From the NCBI GenBank assembly GCA_913020235.1, contig CAJWBT010000164.1:1-5869 (forward strand): a DNA stretch of 5,869 nucleotides. The letters run 5' to 3'. The notes beneath the pieces were generated by a model, which worked only from the letters and a program-made list of their open reading frames with translations, did no database searches and was not told the DNA's origin. The number at the start of each line of letters is the position of its first letter. Position 1 is the first letter of the stretch. The stretch is from an uncultured Chloroflexota bacterium. Its GTDB lineage: Bacteria > Chloroflexota > Dehalococcoidia > UBA3495. Shown one piece after another: positions 1 to 4,747 of the stretch. A program made the position numbers and the translations under genes.

Positions 1-2
1 GC

Positions 3-167
3 GACCTGACGGTCTGGTCGACGATGCGGTCAGAGGACCTTACCGTGGACGAGGCTGCGGAGCGTTTCTCGGTGACGGTGCGGACCGTCTTTCGGATCAT
101 GCGCCGCTGCCGGGAAGCGGCGCCGGACCTGGACGGTGTGGCGCTGCAAGTCTTCGCGGCGGCGTAG
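3..167 (+). CDS. C-terminal part of a helix-turn-helix protein (5' partial)
   Basis: An open frame runs from the left edge to a TAG stop at 165-167 and gives 54 residues. The central part, LTVDEAAERFSVTVRTVFRI, has the pattern of a DNA-binding helix-turn-helix of the MerR/excisionase or DeoR kind: 'LTVDEAAERF' as the first helix, a turn at 'SVT' and 'VRTVFRIMRRC' as the recognition helix. Only about 20 residues follow it, ending FAAA. An in-frame ATG at 24-26 could start a 47-residue protein, but no convincing ribosome binding site precedes it and the frame stays open to the edge, so a protein truncated by the window is more likely. The family and the regulated genes cannot be told. It could also be the DNA-binding part of a transposase or recombinase; nothing visible decides this. 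Confidence 0.55.
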   Translation, partial: DLTVWSTMRSEDLTVDEAAERFSVTVRTVFRIMRRCREAAPDLDGVALQVFAAA

Positions 168-220
168 CAATTTGCTGCGCGGAACGTAACCAACGTCGCC
201 TGAGCCCCGCTGCCACCGGA

Positions 221-250
221 AGAAGGGTGGCCGAAGGCCGGGGTGAGGGC
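221..250. repeat. GC-rich hairpin, possible dispersed intergenic repeat
   Basis: The gap 168-396 between the HTH frame and the acyl-CoA dehydrogenase contains no credible gene. Its main structure is the perfect inverted repeat GGCC-gaa-GGCC at 229-239, inside a purine-biased stretch (agaagggt... on one side, ggggtgaggg on the other). Read on the minus strand it is the 'CCCTCACCCCGGCC...' type of sequence often found as a multicopy intergenic element in environmental Chloroflexota assemblies. Only one copy is in this window, so the repeat status is inferred. No T-run follows on either strand, so it is not an intrinsic terminator. Confidence 0.3.
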
Positions 251-396
251 CACATGAACTGATTTCACCCATAGGCGGCACCCCACCGAGGAATGACAAC
301 CCAGGACAAGCTCCATGAAGAGAATGGGGGACGGGCCGGCTCCTGAGTAAGAGAGGTGGTTAACTCCAACCCCGCGGCCAAAGCCCGAGCCGGACC

Positions 397-1572
397 TCAG
401 CCCCGGGGAAGGCCCAGACCCCGGCTGGCGATGATGTTCCGCTGGACTTCGGAGGTCCCCGCGGCAATTGGGTGGGAGAAGCTGATCAGCCAGCTTTCCG
501 GGACCCGGCCGCTGAGGGGCGCCAACCGGTCGTCCTGGCTCAGCGCTCCGTACGGGCCCAGGATCTCCACCCCGGCCACCGTTGCCCGGTGGAGCGCCTC
601 GCTCCCGAACACCTTGCTCATGGACGCCTCTTTGTTGGGCACCAGTCCCTCACCCTGCATGTAGGCCACGTTGTAGGCCATCAGGCGGGCTACTTCGGTT
701 TCGATGTATCGGTCGGCCAGCAGGTTGCGCACCCAGGGGGTGTCGATCAATTGCCGGCCGTTTCGCGTGGTCTCGGCGGCGTACCCCCGCACGTCGTCCA
801 GCAACCGGTGGGCTGAGGCCGAATAGTCGATGCCGGACCGCTCGAAGTCCAGCAGGGTCACGGCCACGTACCAGCCCCGGTCCTCCTCGCCCACCACGTT
901 CCTGCGGGGAACCCGGACGTTATCGAAGATTACCTGGTTGAACTCCTGGCCGCCGGCCATGTTGGCGATAGGCCGCACCTCGATGCCCGGGGTCTTCATG
1001 TCCACCAGGATAAAGCTGATCCCCCGGTGTTTGGGAGCGTCCGGGTTGGTGCGGGTCAGAAGCATTATCCAATCCGCCCGGTGGGCCAAGGTGGTCCAAA
1101 TCTTGCTGCCGTTGATGACGAAGTCGTCGCCATCCCGGACGGCGCGGGTGCTGAGGGAGGCCAGGTCCGACCCCGATTCCGGCTCACTGTACCCCTGGCA
1201 CCATTGGACCTCACCTTGGGCGACCAGGGGAAGGTGGTCCCGCCTCTGCTCCTCGGAGCCGTGGATCATCAAAGTGGGGCCCAGCATCCGGACCCCGAAT
1301 ATGTCCCGGCCCGGAGCCCGCAGGTAGGTCATTTCCTCGTTGTAGATGGTCGAGCGCACCGGGGAAGCGTCTTGACCGCCGTACGCCTCCGGCCAGTGCA
1401 TGGTCAGCCAGCCCCTGCCCGCCAGTTTCTTGCGCAGCTGCCGGGTAAAGTCCCAGTCGTCCTCACCGGGGAACCGGCCGAGGCCCTCCCAATCGGAAGG
1501 AAGCTCCGCCTGGACGAAACCGCGAAGGTCCTCGCGAAAGGCGTCGTCTTCCGAGCTGAACTTGAAGTCCAC
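397..1572 (-). CDS. acyl-CoA dehydrogenase family protein
   Basis: FAD-dependent flavoprotein predicted to oxidise an acyl-CoA thioester to the 2,3-enoyl-CoA, passing electrons to an electron-transfer flavoprotein in the cytoplasm. The 391 residues match the usual family length. The N-terminal helical domain covers about 5-120 (opening 'DFKFSSEDDAFREDLRGF'). The middle beta domain covers about 125-220, with the flavin/substrate motif 'YSEPESGSDLASL' (128-140) and 'GSKIWTT' (155-161). The C-terminal helical domain ends with 'GTSEVQRNIIASRGLGLPR' (372-390). At the site of the usual catalytic Glu (the E of Y-E-G-T in medium-chain enzymes) there is Ala371. Glu244 in 'LLDFERSG' is where isovaleryl- and long-chain enzymes keep theirs, and is the probable base. 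The GTG start at 1572 is chosen over an ATG 11 codons upstream because AGGAGA lies 6 bases before it and family homology begins there. It is probably cotranscribed with the upstream RAM-domain gene. The substrate cannot be told. No intrinsic terminator is visible after the stop. Confidence 0.93.
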   Translation of the reverse strand: MDFKFSSEDDAFREDLRGFVQAELPSDWEGLGRFPGEDDWDFTRQLRKKLAGRGWLTMHWPEAYGGQDASPVRSTIYNEEMTYLRAPGRDIFGVRMLGPTLMIHGSEEQRRDHLPLVAQGEVQWCQGYSEPESGSDLASLSTRAVRDGDDFVINGSKIWTTLAHRADWIMLLTRTNPDAPKHRGISFILVDMKTPGIEVRPIANMAGGQEFNQVIFDNVRVPRRNVVGEEDRGWYVAVTLLDFERSGIDYSASAHRLLDDVRGYAAETTRNGRQLIDTPWVRNLLADRYIETEVARLMAYNVAYMQGEGLVPNKEASMSKVFGSEALHRATVAGVEILGPYGALSQDDRLAPLSGRVPESWLISFSHPIAAGTSEVQRNIIASRGLGLPRG

Positions 1573-1578
1573 GGCGAG

Positions 1579-1584
1579 TCTCCT
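1579..1584 (-). promoter_or_regulatory. ribosome binding site fixing the acyl-CoA dehydrogenase start
   Basis: AGGAGA on the minus strand, 6 bases before the GTG at 1572. The in-frame ATG at 1605 has no comparable site at that spacing, and the residues between the two (MPLYSSNRRLA) are not family-like. This selects GTG as the start. Confidence 0.8.
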
Positions 1585-1641
1585 GTTCGAGGAATAGAGG
1601 GGCAACTACCCGATGGTCGCGCGGTAAGGGGCCCCGGAGGC

Positions 1642-1657
1642 GGCCGCCCGAGCGGCC
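1642..1657 (-). other. hairpin overlapping the RAM-protein stop codon
   Basis: Perfect 6-bp inverted repeat GGCCGC-ccga-GCGGCC; its right arm touches the last base of the RAM gene's stop codon. It lies in the 84-base gap before the acyl-CoA dehydrogenase. On the minus strand it is followed by GC-rich sequence, not a T-run, so it is unlikely to be a full intrinsic terminator. It could stabilise the upstream message or dampen readthrough; this is inference. Confidence 0.45.
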
Positions 1658-1893
1658 TAGGAGCCTACAGCTACGCAGGTCACCGTCCGCACCACACCGG
1701 GGACCGTGTGTATGTGCCCGGTAACCAGGTTCCCCACCACGGTCATGTCAACTGCGCCGATCACCGCTATTATGTCGTAGGGGCCGGTGACCACGTCCAC
1801 TGACTCGATGCCTTCCAAGCCCTTCAAAGTGCCGGCTACTTCCCGGGTTTTGCCAACCGCCGTCTCCACCAGCAGATATGCTCTAGTTGTCAT
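1657..1893 (-). CDS. stand-alone Lrp/AsnC ligand-binding (RAM) domain protein
   Basis: A 78-residue protein consisting only of the effector-binding and oligomerisation domain of Lrp/AsnC regulators, with no DNA-binding helix-turn-helix. The order is beta strand 'RAYLLVETAVG' (4-14), helix 'KTREVAGTLKGLEGI' (15-29), strands 'ESVDVVTG' and 'YDIIAVIGA', helix about 50-62, and a last strand 'VRTVTCVAV' (68-76): the beta-alpha-beta-beta-alpha-beta fold. The family signature 'TGPYDIIAVI' at 36-45 includes the conserved Gly-x-Tyr-Asp turn (37-40). Free RAM domains are known to form ring-like oligomers that bind amino acids or other small molecules, and some pair with full-length Lrp proteins. The ATG start has GGAGG (minus strand, 1901-1905) 7 bases upstream. 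It is followed on the same strand by an acyl-CoA dehydrogenase after 84 bases, so it may sense a metabolite of that pathway; this link is inferred from position only. Confidence 0.88.
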   Translation of the reverse strand: MTTRAYLLVETAVGKTREVAGTLKGLEGIESVDVVTGPYDIIAVIGAVDMTVVGNLVTGHIHTVPGVVRTVTCVAVGS

Positions 1894-2001
1894 TCCTACC
1901 CCTCCGCGACTTGTACAGGGTTGGAGTTTGGCCCTCGGTCTCGACCGTCTTTCAGATACACGGGTTGGTTGAAATTGGGTGAGTTGGGCAACACGGAGCT
2001 A

Positions 2002-2030
2002 ATTCTACGGCCCGCCTTCGGCCCTGTCAA
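2002..2030 (-). promoter_or_regulatory. sigma70-like promoter of the RAM / acyl-CoA dehydrogenase unit
   Basis: On the minus strand a perfect -35 box TTGACA (2030-2025) is followed after 17 bases by TAGAAT (2007-2002), five of six matches to the -10 consensus. The spacer is GC-rich and partly self-complementary. Transcription would start near 1995 and leave a leader of about 100 bases before the RAM start codon at 1893. This is the best promoter match in the window. Confidence 0.7.
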
Positions 2031-2211
2031 TTCGCTCCGCGCCTTCCGGCCCCAAGGGAAAGGCAAGCTGCTCAGAGGATGGCCGGCCACCATTCGACGT
2101 GTCCGGAGCGGTCGAGTACCTTTGTCCGCGTCCCCAACTCGGAGCCTTGGGCTGGATATCCCACGTTGAACCACGGGTGGCTCGTTCGGTGCGGCCGGGA
2201 TTGACGTCCGA

Positions 2212-2217
2212 TATAAT
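2212..2217 (+). promoter_or_regulatory. -10 box of rsmG, likely leaderless
   Basis: Perfect TATAAT, ending 7 bases before the ATG at 2225. With the usual 6-8 base gap from -10 box to start site, transcription would begin at or next to the start codon. No Shine-Dalgarno sequence precedes the ATG, which fits. No good -35 box lies 16-18 bases upstream; the TTGACG at 2201-2206 is only 5 bases away and cannot serve. Confidence 0.55.
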
Positions 2218-2224
2218 GCCGGTG

Positions 2225-2950
2225 ATGTCTCAGCGAATGGAGATACTGGCCCGAGGGGCCGCCCAACTGGGCCTAGCGCTGACGCCGCGGCAGCTGGACC
2301 AGTTCGAGGCGTACCACCGGGAGCTGGCTCTTTGGAACCAGCGCGTAAACCTGACCGCGATCACTCGATACCTGGAGATCCAGGCAAAGCATTTCGTAGA
2401 CTCCCTCACCGTGTGCCTGGCGGTCCCCGGCGGCATGACCCCCCGGCTCCGGGTGGTGGACGTGGGGACGGGAGCCGGGTTTCCCGGCCTGCCGTTGAAG
2501 CTAGCTTTCCCAGACATCCGCCTGGCCCTGGTGGAGTCGGTAGGCAAGAAAGCCAGGTTCCTGGAGCACCTGGTGGCTGCCCTGGGCCTTTCCGGCGTGG
2601 AGGTGCACACCGCGCGGGCCGAGGAGTTGGCGCACCGGCCCGAGCTGCGGGAGTCCTTTGACCTGGCGGTGAGCCGGGGCGTGGCCTCGGTGCCGACCCT
2701 CCTGGAGTACACCCTGCCCTTCTGCTGCCTGGGGGGCCGGGCGGTGCTGCTGAAACAGGCCGGCATCGAGGACGAGCTGACCAGCGCCTCCCGGGCGCTG
2801 GACCTGCTAGGTGGGCGCCTGGACGATGTGCACCCGGTCCGAGTCACCGGCCTGGCCGACGACCGGGTGGTGGTAGCAGTCGAGAAGGTGCAGTCCACCC
2901 CTGCCAAATACCCCCGGCGTCCCGGCATGCCCGCCAAGCGGCCGCTTTAA
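2225..2950 (+). CDS. rsmG: 16S rRNA (guanine-527-N7)-methyltransferase RsmG
   Basis: Cytoplasmic enzyme that uses S-adenosylmethionine to methylate N7 of G527 (E. coli numbering) in the 530 loop of 16S rRNA; loss in other bacteria gives low-level streptomycin resistance. The 241 residues fit the family. The N-terminal helices carry 'WNQRVNLTAIT' (37-47) and 'HFVDSL' (56-61). The Rossmann methyltransferase core has the SAM-binding motif 'VVDVGTGAGFPGLPL' (77-91), the acidic end of the next strand at Glu104 ('LVESVGKKARFL'), 'AEEL' (132-135), and 'FDLAVSRGVAS' (145-155), the usual 'SRA' position reading SRG. The C-terminal tail 'YPRRPGMPAKRPL' is typical of the family. The ATG at 2225 is chosen from family alignment and the TATAAT 7 bases before it; an ATG at 2216 lies within the -10 box, and earlier in-frame starts add non-family sequence. 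Older name gidB. Its stop overlaps that of the convergent gene; it stands alone with no gidA or parAB nearby. Confidence 0.95.
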   Translation: MSQRMEILARGAAQLGLALTPRQLDQFEAYHRELALWNQRVNLTAITRYLEIQAKHFVDSLTVCLAVPGGMTPRLRVVDVGTGAGFPGLPLKLAFPDIRLALVESVGKKARFLEHLVAALGLSGVEVHTARAEELAHRPELRESFDLAVSRGVASVPTLLEYTLPFCCLGGRAVLLKQAGIEDELTSASRALDLLGGRLDDVHPVRVTGLADDRVVVAVEKVQSTPAKYPRRPGMPAKRPL

Positions 2951-3177
2951 TGCGCTTCGTCCAGAGCGCTAAATTCCCCGGTCTCGTCAACGGCGACTTG
3001 GTAGCCATCGATTGCCGATGGGATCTGCTTGAGGAGTTCCGCGGTCTTTTCGACGACGAAGACTCTGATACATGGCCGGCCGGCCCGCTCCCCCTGAGCG
3101 GTGCCCATCACTCCGGGCAGCGACATCAGGCCAGGGGTGTGCTCCCTCAGAACGGATTCGATGGACTTTTCCGGCAC
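2947..3177 (-). CDS. small protein homologous to the N-terminal domain of the neighbouring protease
   Basis: A 76-residue protein with no signal peptide or membrane segment, so probably cytoplasmic. Residues 11-71 ('REHTPGLMSLPGVMGTAQGE' onward to 'DETGEFSA') align along their length with residues 41-100 of the secreted protease at 3416-4486. Shared landmarks are H-T-x-x-L-M, G-V-x-G-x-A-x-G, A-G, I-P-x-x-[IL]-D-G, V and T-G-E. The likely fold is two strands, a helix (TAELLKQIP, 45-53) and a strand (YQVAVDETG). Similar domains precede trypsin-like peptidases in related bacteria; the function of the free form is not known to me. The GTG start at 3177 is chosen for the AGGTGA site 7 bases upstream; a TTG frame opens at 3264 but its extra 29 residues look non-coding. 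Its TAA overlaps the rsmG stop in TTAA. It lies downstream of the protease on the same strand, beyond a terminator. Confidence 0.72.
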   Translation of the reverse strand: MPEKSIESVLREHTPGLMSLPGVMGTAQGERAGRPCIRVFVVEKTAELLKQIPSAIDGYQVAVDETGEFSALDEAH

Positions 3178-3184
3178 TCTGTCT

Positions 3185-3190
3185 TCACCT
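3185..3190 (-). promoter_or_regulatory. ribosome binding site fixing the start of the 76-residue protein
   Basis: AGGTGA on the minus strand, 7 bases before the GTG at 3177. The protease gene upstream has the same hexamer at the same spacing (4494-4499, before its ATG at 4486), which supports both start choices. Confidence 0.7.
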
Positions 3191-3212
3191 TGTCGCGCTG
3201 GGGTGCCCTCTA

Positions 3213-3241
3213 GCTCACCGGCCGGCCCCAGGCCGGTTAGC
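3213..3241. repeat. inverted repeat upstream of the 76-residue protein gene
   Basis: GCT-c-ACCGGCC (3213-3223) pairs with GGCCGGT-t-AGC (3231-3241) around a 7-base loop: ten base pairs with one mismatch. It sits about 35 bases upstream of the GTG at 3177, just before the ribosome binding site region. No T-run follows on either strand. It could be a leader hairpin or an operator; I found no convincing promoter next to it. Confidence 0.45.
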
Positions 3242-3332
3242 CGGGGGAAGGCGGCCAATACCAACCATGTTCACAGCCGAAACAAGAACAGCCGGAGCAG
3301 ATCAGTCCGGTCTTGGATCAACCCTGCCCCGT

Positions 3333-3374
3333 AAAAAACGGCGCAGGGAAGAGGGCAATGCTCCCCTTCCCTGC
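3333..3374 (-). terminator. intrinsic terminator of the protease gene
   Basis: Read on the minus strand, GCAGGGAAGGGG (3374-3363) pairs with CCTCTTCCCTGC (3354-3343): twelve pairs including one G-U, with an 8-base loop. Four bases later comes a run of six T (3338-3333). It begins about 40 bases after the protease stop codon. This is the clearest intrinsic terminator in the window. Confidence 0.85.
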
Positions 3375-3415
3375 AATTCACGTCCCGATAGGTTGCTCGA
3401 ACGGGTACTTGGAGG

Positions 3416-4486
3416 CTACTCCCCGTCGATGGTCAAGCCAAACCGGGCCAACACCGGATCGATGGGGTTGGCGATAGTGACGGTGTTGCTGCCGGCGAAC
3501 AGCAAGCCAACCGGCTGGCGGGCGCCGGATTTGTCCTTGCCCTTGGGGTCCGTAACGATCAACGAGCCCGAATCGCCGCCGGCGCTGAATCCACCTGGCG
3601 TTATAATGATCTGGTCAACAAAAGTCGCCACACCAGCGGCGCCATAGTTTACGTCCACCGTGGCATTTAGGGCGTAAACTCTGCCCTTGGTCGGTCCGGT
3701 GGTCCGGCCATATTTCATGACCCGTTGGCCGACAAACGCTTCGGCGGTGGTCGACTTCGGCGTTCCGTAGCCGTCTCCCGGAGTAGCGTTGCCGAGAAGG
3801 GCAGTTGAGGATAGGGCGATGGCGGCGTCTATGGTGTTGGTTGCCCCAAAATCAATGGGCTCAAAGTCGAAGAGTGTGCCGAGGTCGTCGGCAGGGGAAC
3901 TACCGCCATCGTAGGTGCCCGGTTGTATTACGGCGTCACCGATGTTGGCGGCGTTGACGTCGGCGTAGACGTGGTTGTTGCTGAGGGCGTAAACGTCGGT
4001 CCCGTCGGTCAACCTTGCGCCGATGATGCCGGCGGTGATATTCGGATGACCGGTTGATATGCCGATACACGCGGGCCGGAAGTGTCCGGTCGTGCTAGTG
4101 CAGTCGGTTCCAGGATCGGGCGCCGGAGTCGGCGTTGGTGGGGGGCCGCCACATCCCTTGGGATCGTTCTTACCCTTATGGCATCGGGCGAAGATCTCGC
4201 CGGTGACCATCACGCGGACCGGGACGCCGTCCAATTGCCCAGGAATTCCGGCGACTCCCGCCGCGGCCGTCAGGACCAGCACGGCGCCTTTGCCGGCCGG
4301 ATTGAGTCCCACAGCCACGCCGACGACCCCTTGATTGGCCATGAGGGCGGCGGTATGTCGCTGCCGGGCTTGGTCGGCCTTATCCAGCCCATCACCCCCG
4401 CCATTTCCGCCGTAAACAGGCCCGGCGGCCAGGGTTGCGAGCACGAGGGCTGCCAGAATCATGATTACCGATATGGGTTTCTTCAT
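3416..4486 (-). CDS. secreted trypsin-like serine protease with N-terminal small domain
   Basis: 356 residues. A signal peptide (Lys2-Lys3, hydrophobic 5-22, likely cleavage near 26) directs export. Residues 41-100 form a small alpha/beta domain ('QGVVGVAVGLNPAG', ending 'VTGEIFA'), homologous to the 76-residue protein downstream. A linker (about 101-140) has four cysteines (102, 112, 129, 140) around 'PPPTPTPAPDP' (115-125). The peptidase domain follows, with a full apparent triad: His172 in 'ALSNNHVYAD', Asp220 in 'NTIDAAIAL' and Ser306 in 'SAGGDSGSLIV'. The GDSGS box is that of chymotrypsin-fold peptidases, and the overall layout resembles bacterial NAL1-like peptidases. The N-terminal domain may act as a propeptide; the substrate is unknown. 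The ATG is preceded by AGGTGA at 7 bases. The gene has its own promoter (4542-4571) and terminator (3333-3374). An external role in peptide scavenging is plausible but inferred. Confidence 0.88.
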   Translation of the reverse strand: MKKPISVIMILAALVLATLAAGPVYGGNGGGDGLDKADQARQRHTAALMANQGVVGVAVGLNPAGKGAVLVLTAAAGVAGIPGQLDGVPVRVMVTGEIFARCHKGKNDPKGCGGPPPTPTPAPDPGTDCTSTTGHFRPACIGISTGHPNITAGIIGARLTDGTDVYALSNNHVYADVNAANIGDAVIQPGTYDGGSSPADDLGTLFDFEPIDFGATNTIDAAIALSSTALLGNATPGDGYGTPKSTTAEAFVGQRVMKYGRTTGPTKGRVYALNATVDVNYGAAGVATFVDQIIITPGGFSAGGDSGSLIVTDPKGKDKSGARQPVGLLFAGSNTVTIANPIDPVLARFGLTIDGE

Positions 4487-4541
4487 TGTCGCCTCACCTT
4501 GCCCGGCGGCAGGAAACTTGCAAACTCAATCTCATTCAAAA

Positions 4542-4571
4542 ATGGTAGCAATATGGTGAGCTTAGTGTCAA
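4542..4571 (-). promoter_or_regulatory. promoter of the protease gene
   Basis: Minus strand: perfect -35 TTGACA (4571-4566), an 18-base spacer, then TACCAT (4547-4542), four of six matches to the -10 consensus. Transcription would start near 4535 and leave a leader of about 50 bases before the ATG at 4486. The surrounding 4515-4615 is clearly more AT-rich than the rest of the window. Confidence 0.6.
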
Positions 4572-4641
4572 TGAAATCAACCTCCCAATACCCCCTAATA
4601 CCTCCACAGAATGGCTTCTTCCCGAGCCGCGCCGCCGGGGA

Positions 4642-4670
4642 TTGCGCCCCTGCTCCCATATTTGTATGAT
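4642..4670 (+). promoter_or_regulatory. promoter of the epimerase gene
   Basis: TTGCGC (4642-4647) and TATGAT (4665-4670), spaced by exactly 17 bases. The -10 box matches five of six positions, the -35 box only its TTG. The predicted start near 4677 gives a leader of about 70 bases. It lies back to back with the protease promoter, the two -35 boxes being 70 bases apart. Confidence 0.55.
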
Positions 4671-4734
4671 GGACGCGACTTCGGGGGAAACGGTCAATAG
4701 CCACACCCACGCCCGTTCAGCCAATATCCTTGGC

Positions 4735-4740
4735 AGGAGG
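4735..4740 (+). promoter_or_regulatory. ribosome binding site fixing the epimerase start
   Basis: Consensus AGGAGG, 7 bases before the ATG at 4748. The in-frame ATG-less extension to 4730 would place this site inside the coding region and adds six non-family residues, so 4748 is the start. Confidence 0.85.
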
Positions 4741-4747
4741 CTTCTCT

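Larger units (their letters stand above)
1894..2224. other. divergent intergenic region between the RAM gene and rsmG
   Basis: These 331 bases separate two divergently transcribed genes. They hold a sigma70-like promoter for the minus strand (2002-2030) with about 100 bases of 5' leader, and a -10 box for rsmG (2212-2217). The minus-strand leader contains a small inverted repeat, CGGTC-tc-GACCG on the plus strand (1936-1947), and the ribosome binding site at 1901-1905. Open frames here on either strand (for example through 2099-2224) have no ribosome binding site and no recognisable protein motif. I see no riboswitch or RNA gene. Confidence 0.6.

Noticed and set aside
30..299. An 89-codon minus-strand open frame at the left edge
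   Set aside because: It overlaps the helix-turn-helix frame and the hairpin region, has no ribosome binding site and no recognisable motif.
1642..1657. Hairpin after the RAM gene as an intrinsic terminator
   Set aside because: No T-run follows on the minus strand; kept only as a structural feature.
1027..1803. A 258-codon plus-strand open frame across the dehydrogenase and RAM genes
   Set aside because: It spans two recognised minus-strand genes and their gap, and shows no family motif; a GC-rich shadow frame.
2201..2217. TTGACG plus TATAAT as a complete rsmG promoter
   Set aside because: The spacing is 5 bases, far below the 16-18 needed; only the -10 box is kept.
2099..2224. N-terminal extension of rsmG from a GTG at 2099
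   Set aside because: The extra 42 residues do not resemble RsmG, cross the -10 box and lack a ribosome binding site.
2230..2937. A 235-codon minus-strand open frame opposite rsmG
   Set aside because: Its sequence is dominated by Arg, Ser and Thr, as expected of the complement of GC-rich coding sequence, and rsmG is unambiguous.
3178..3264. Longer start (TTG at 3264) for the 76-residue protein
   Set aside because: The added residues cross the ten-pair hairpin, are Gly/Pro/Ala-rich and unlike the homologous protease domain, while GTG at 3177 has a good ribosome site.
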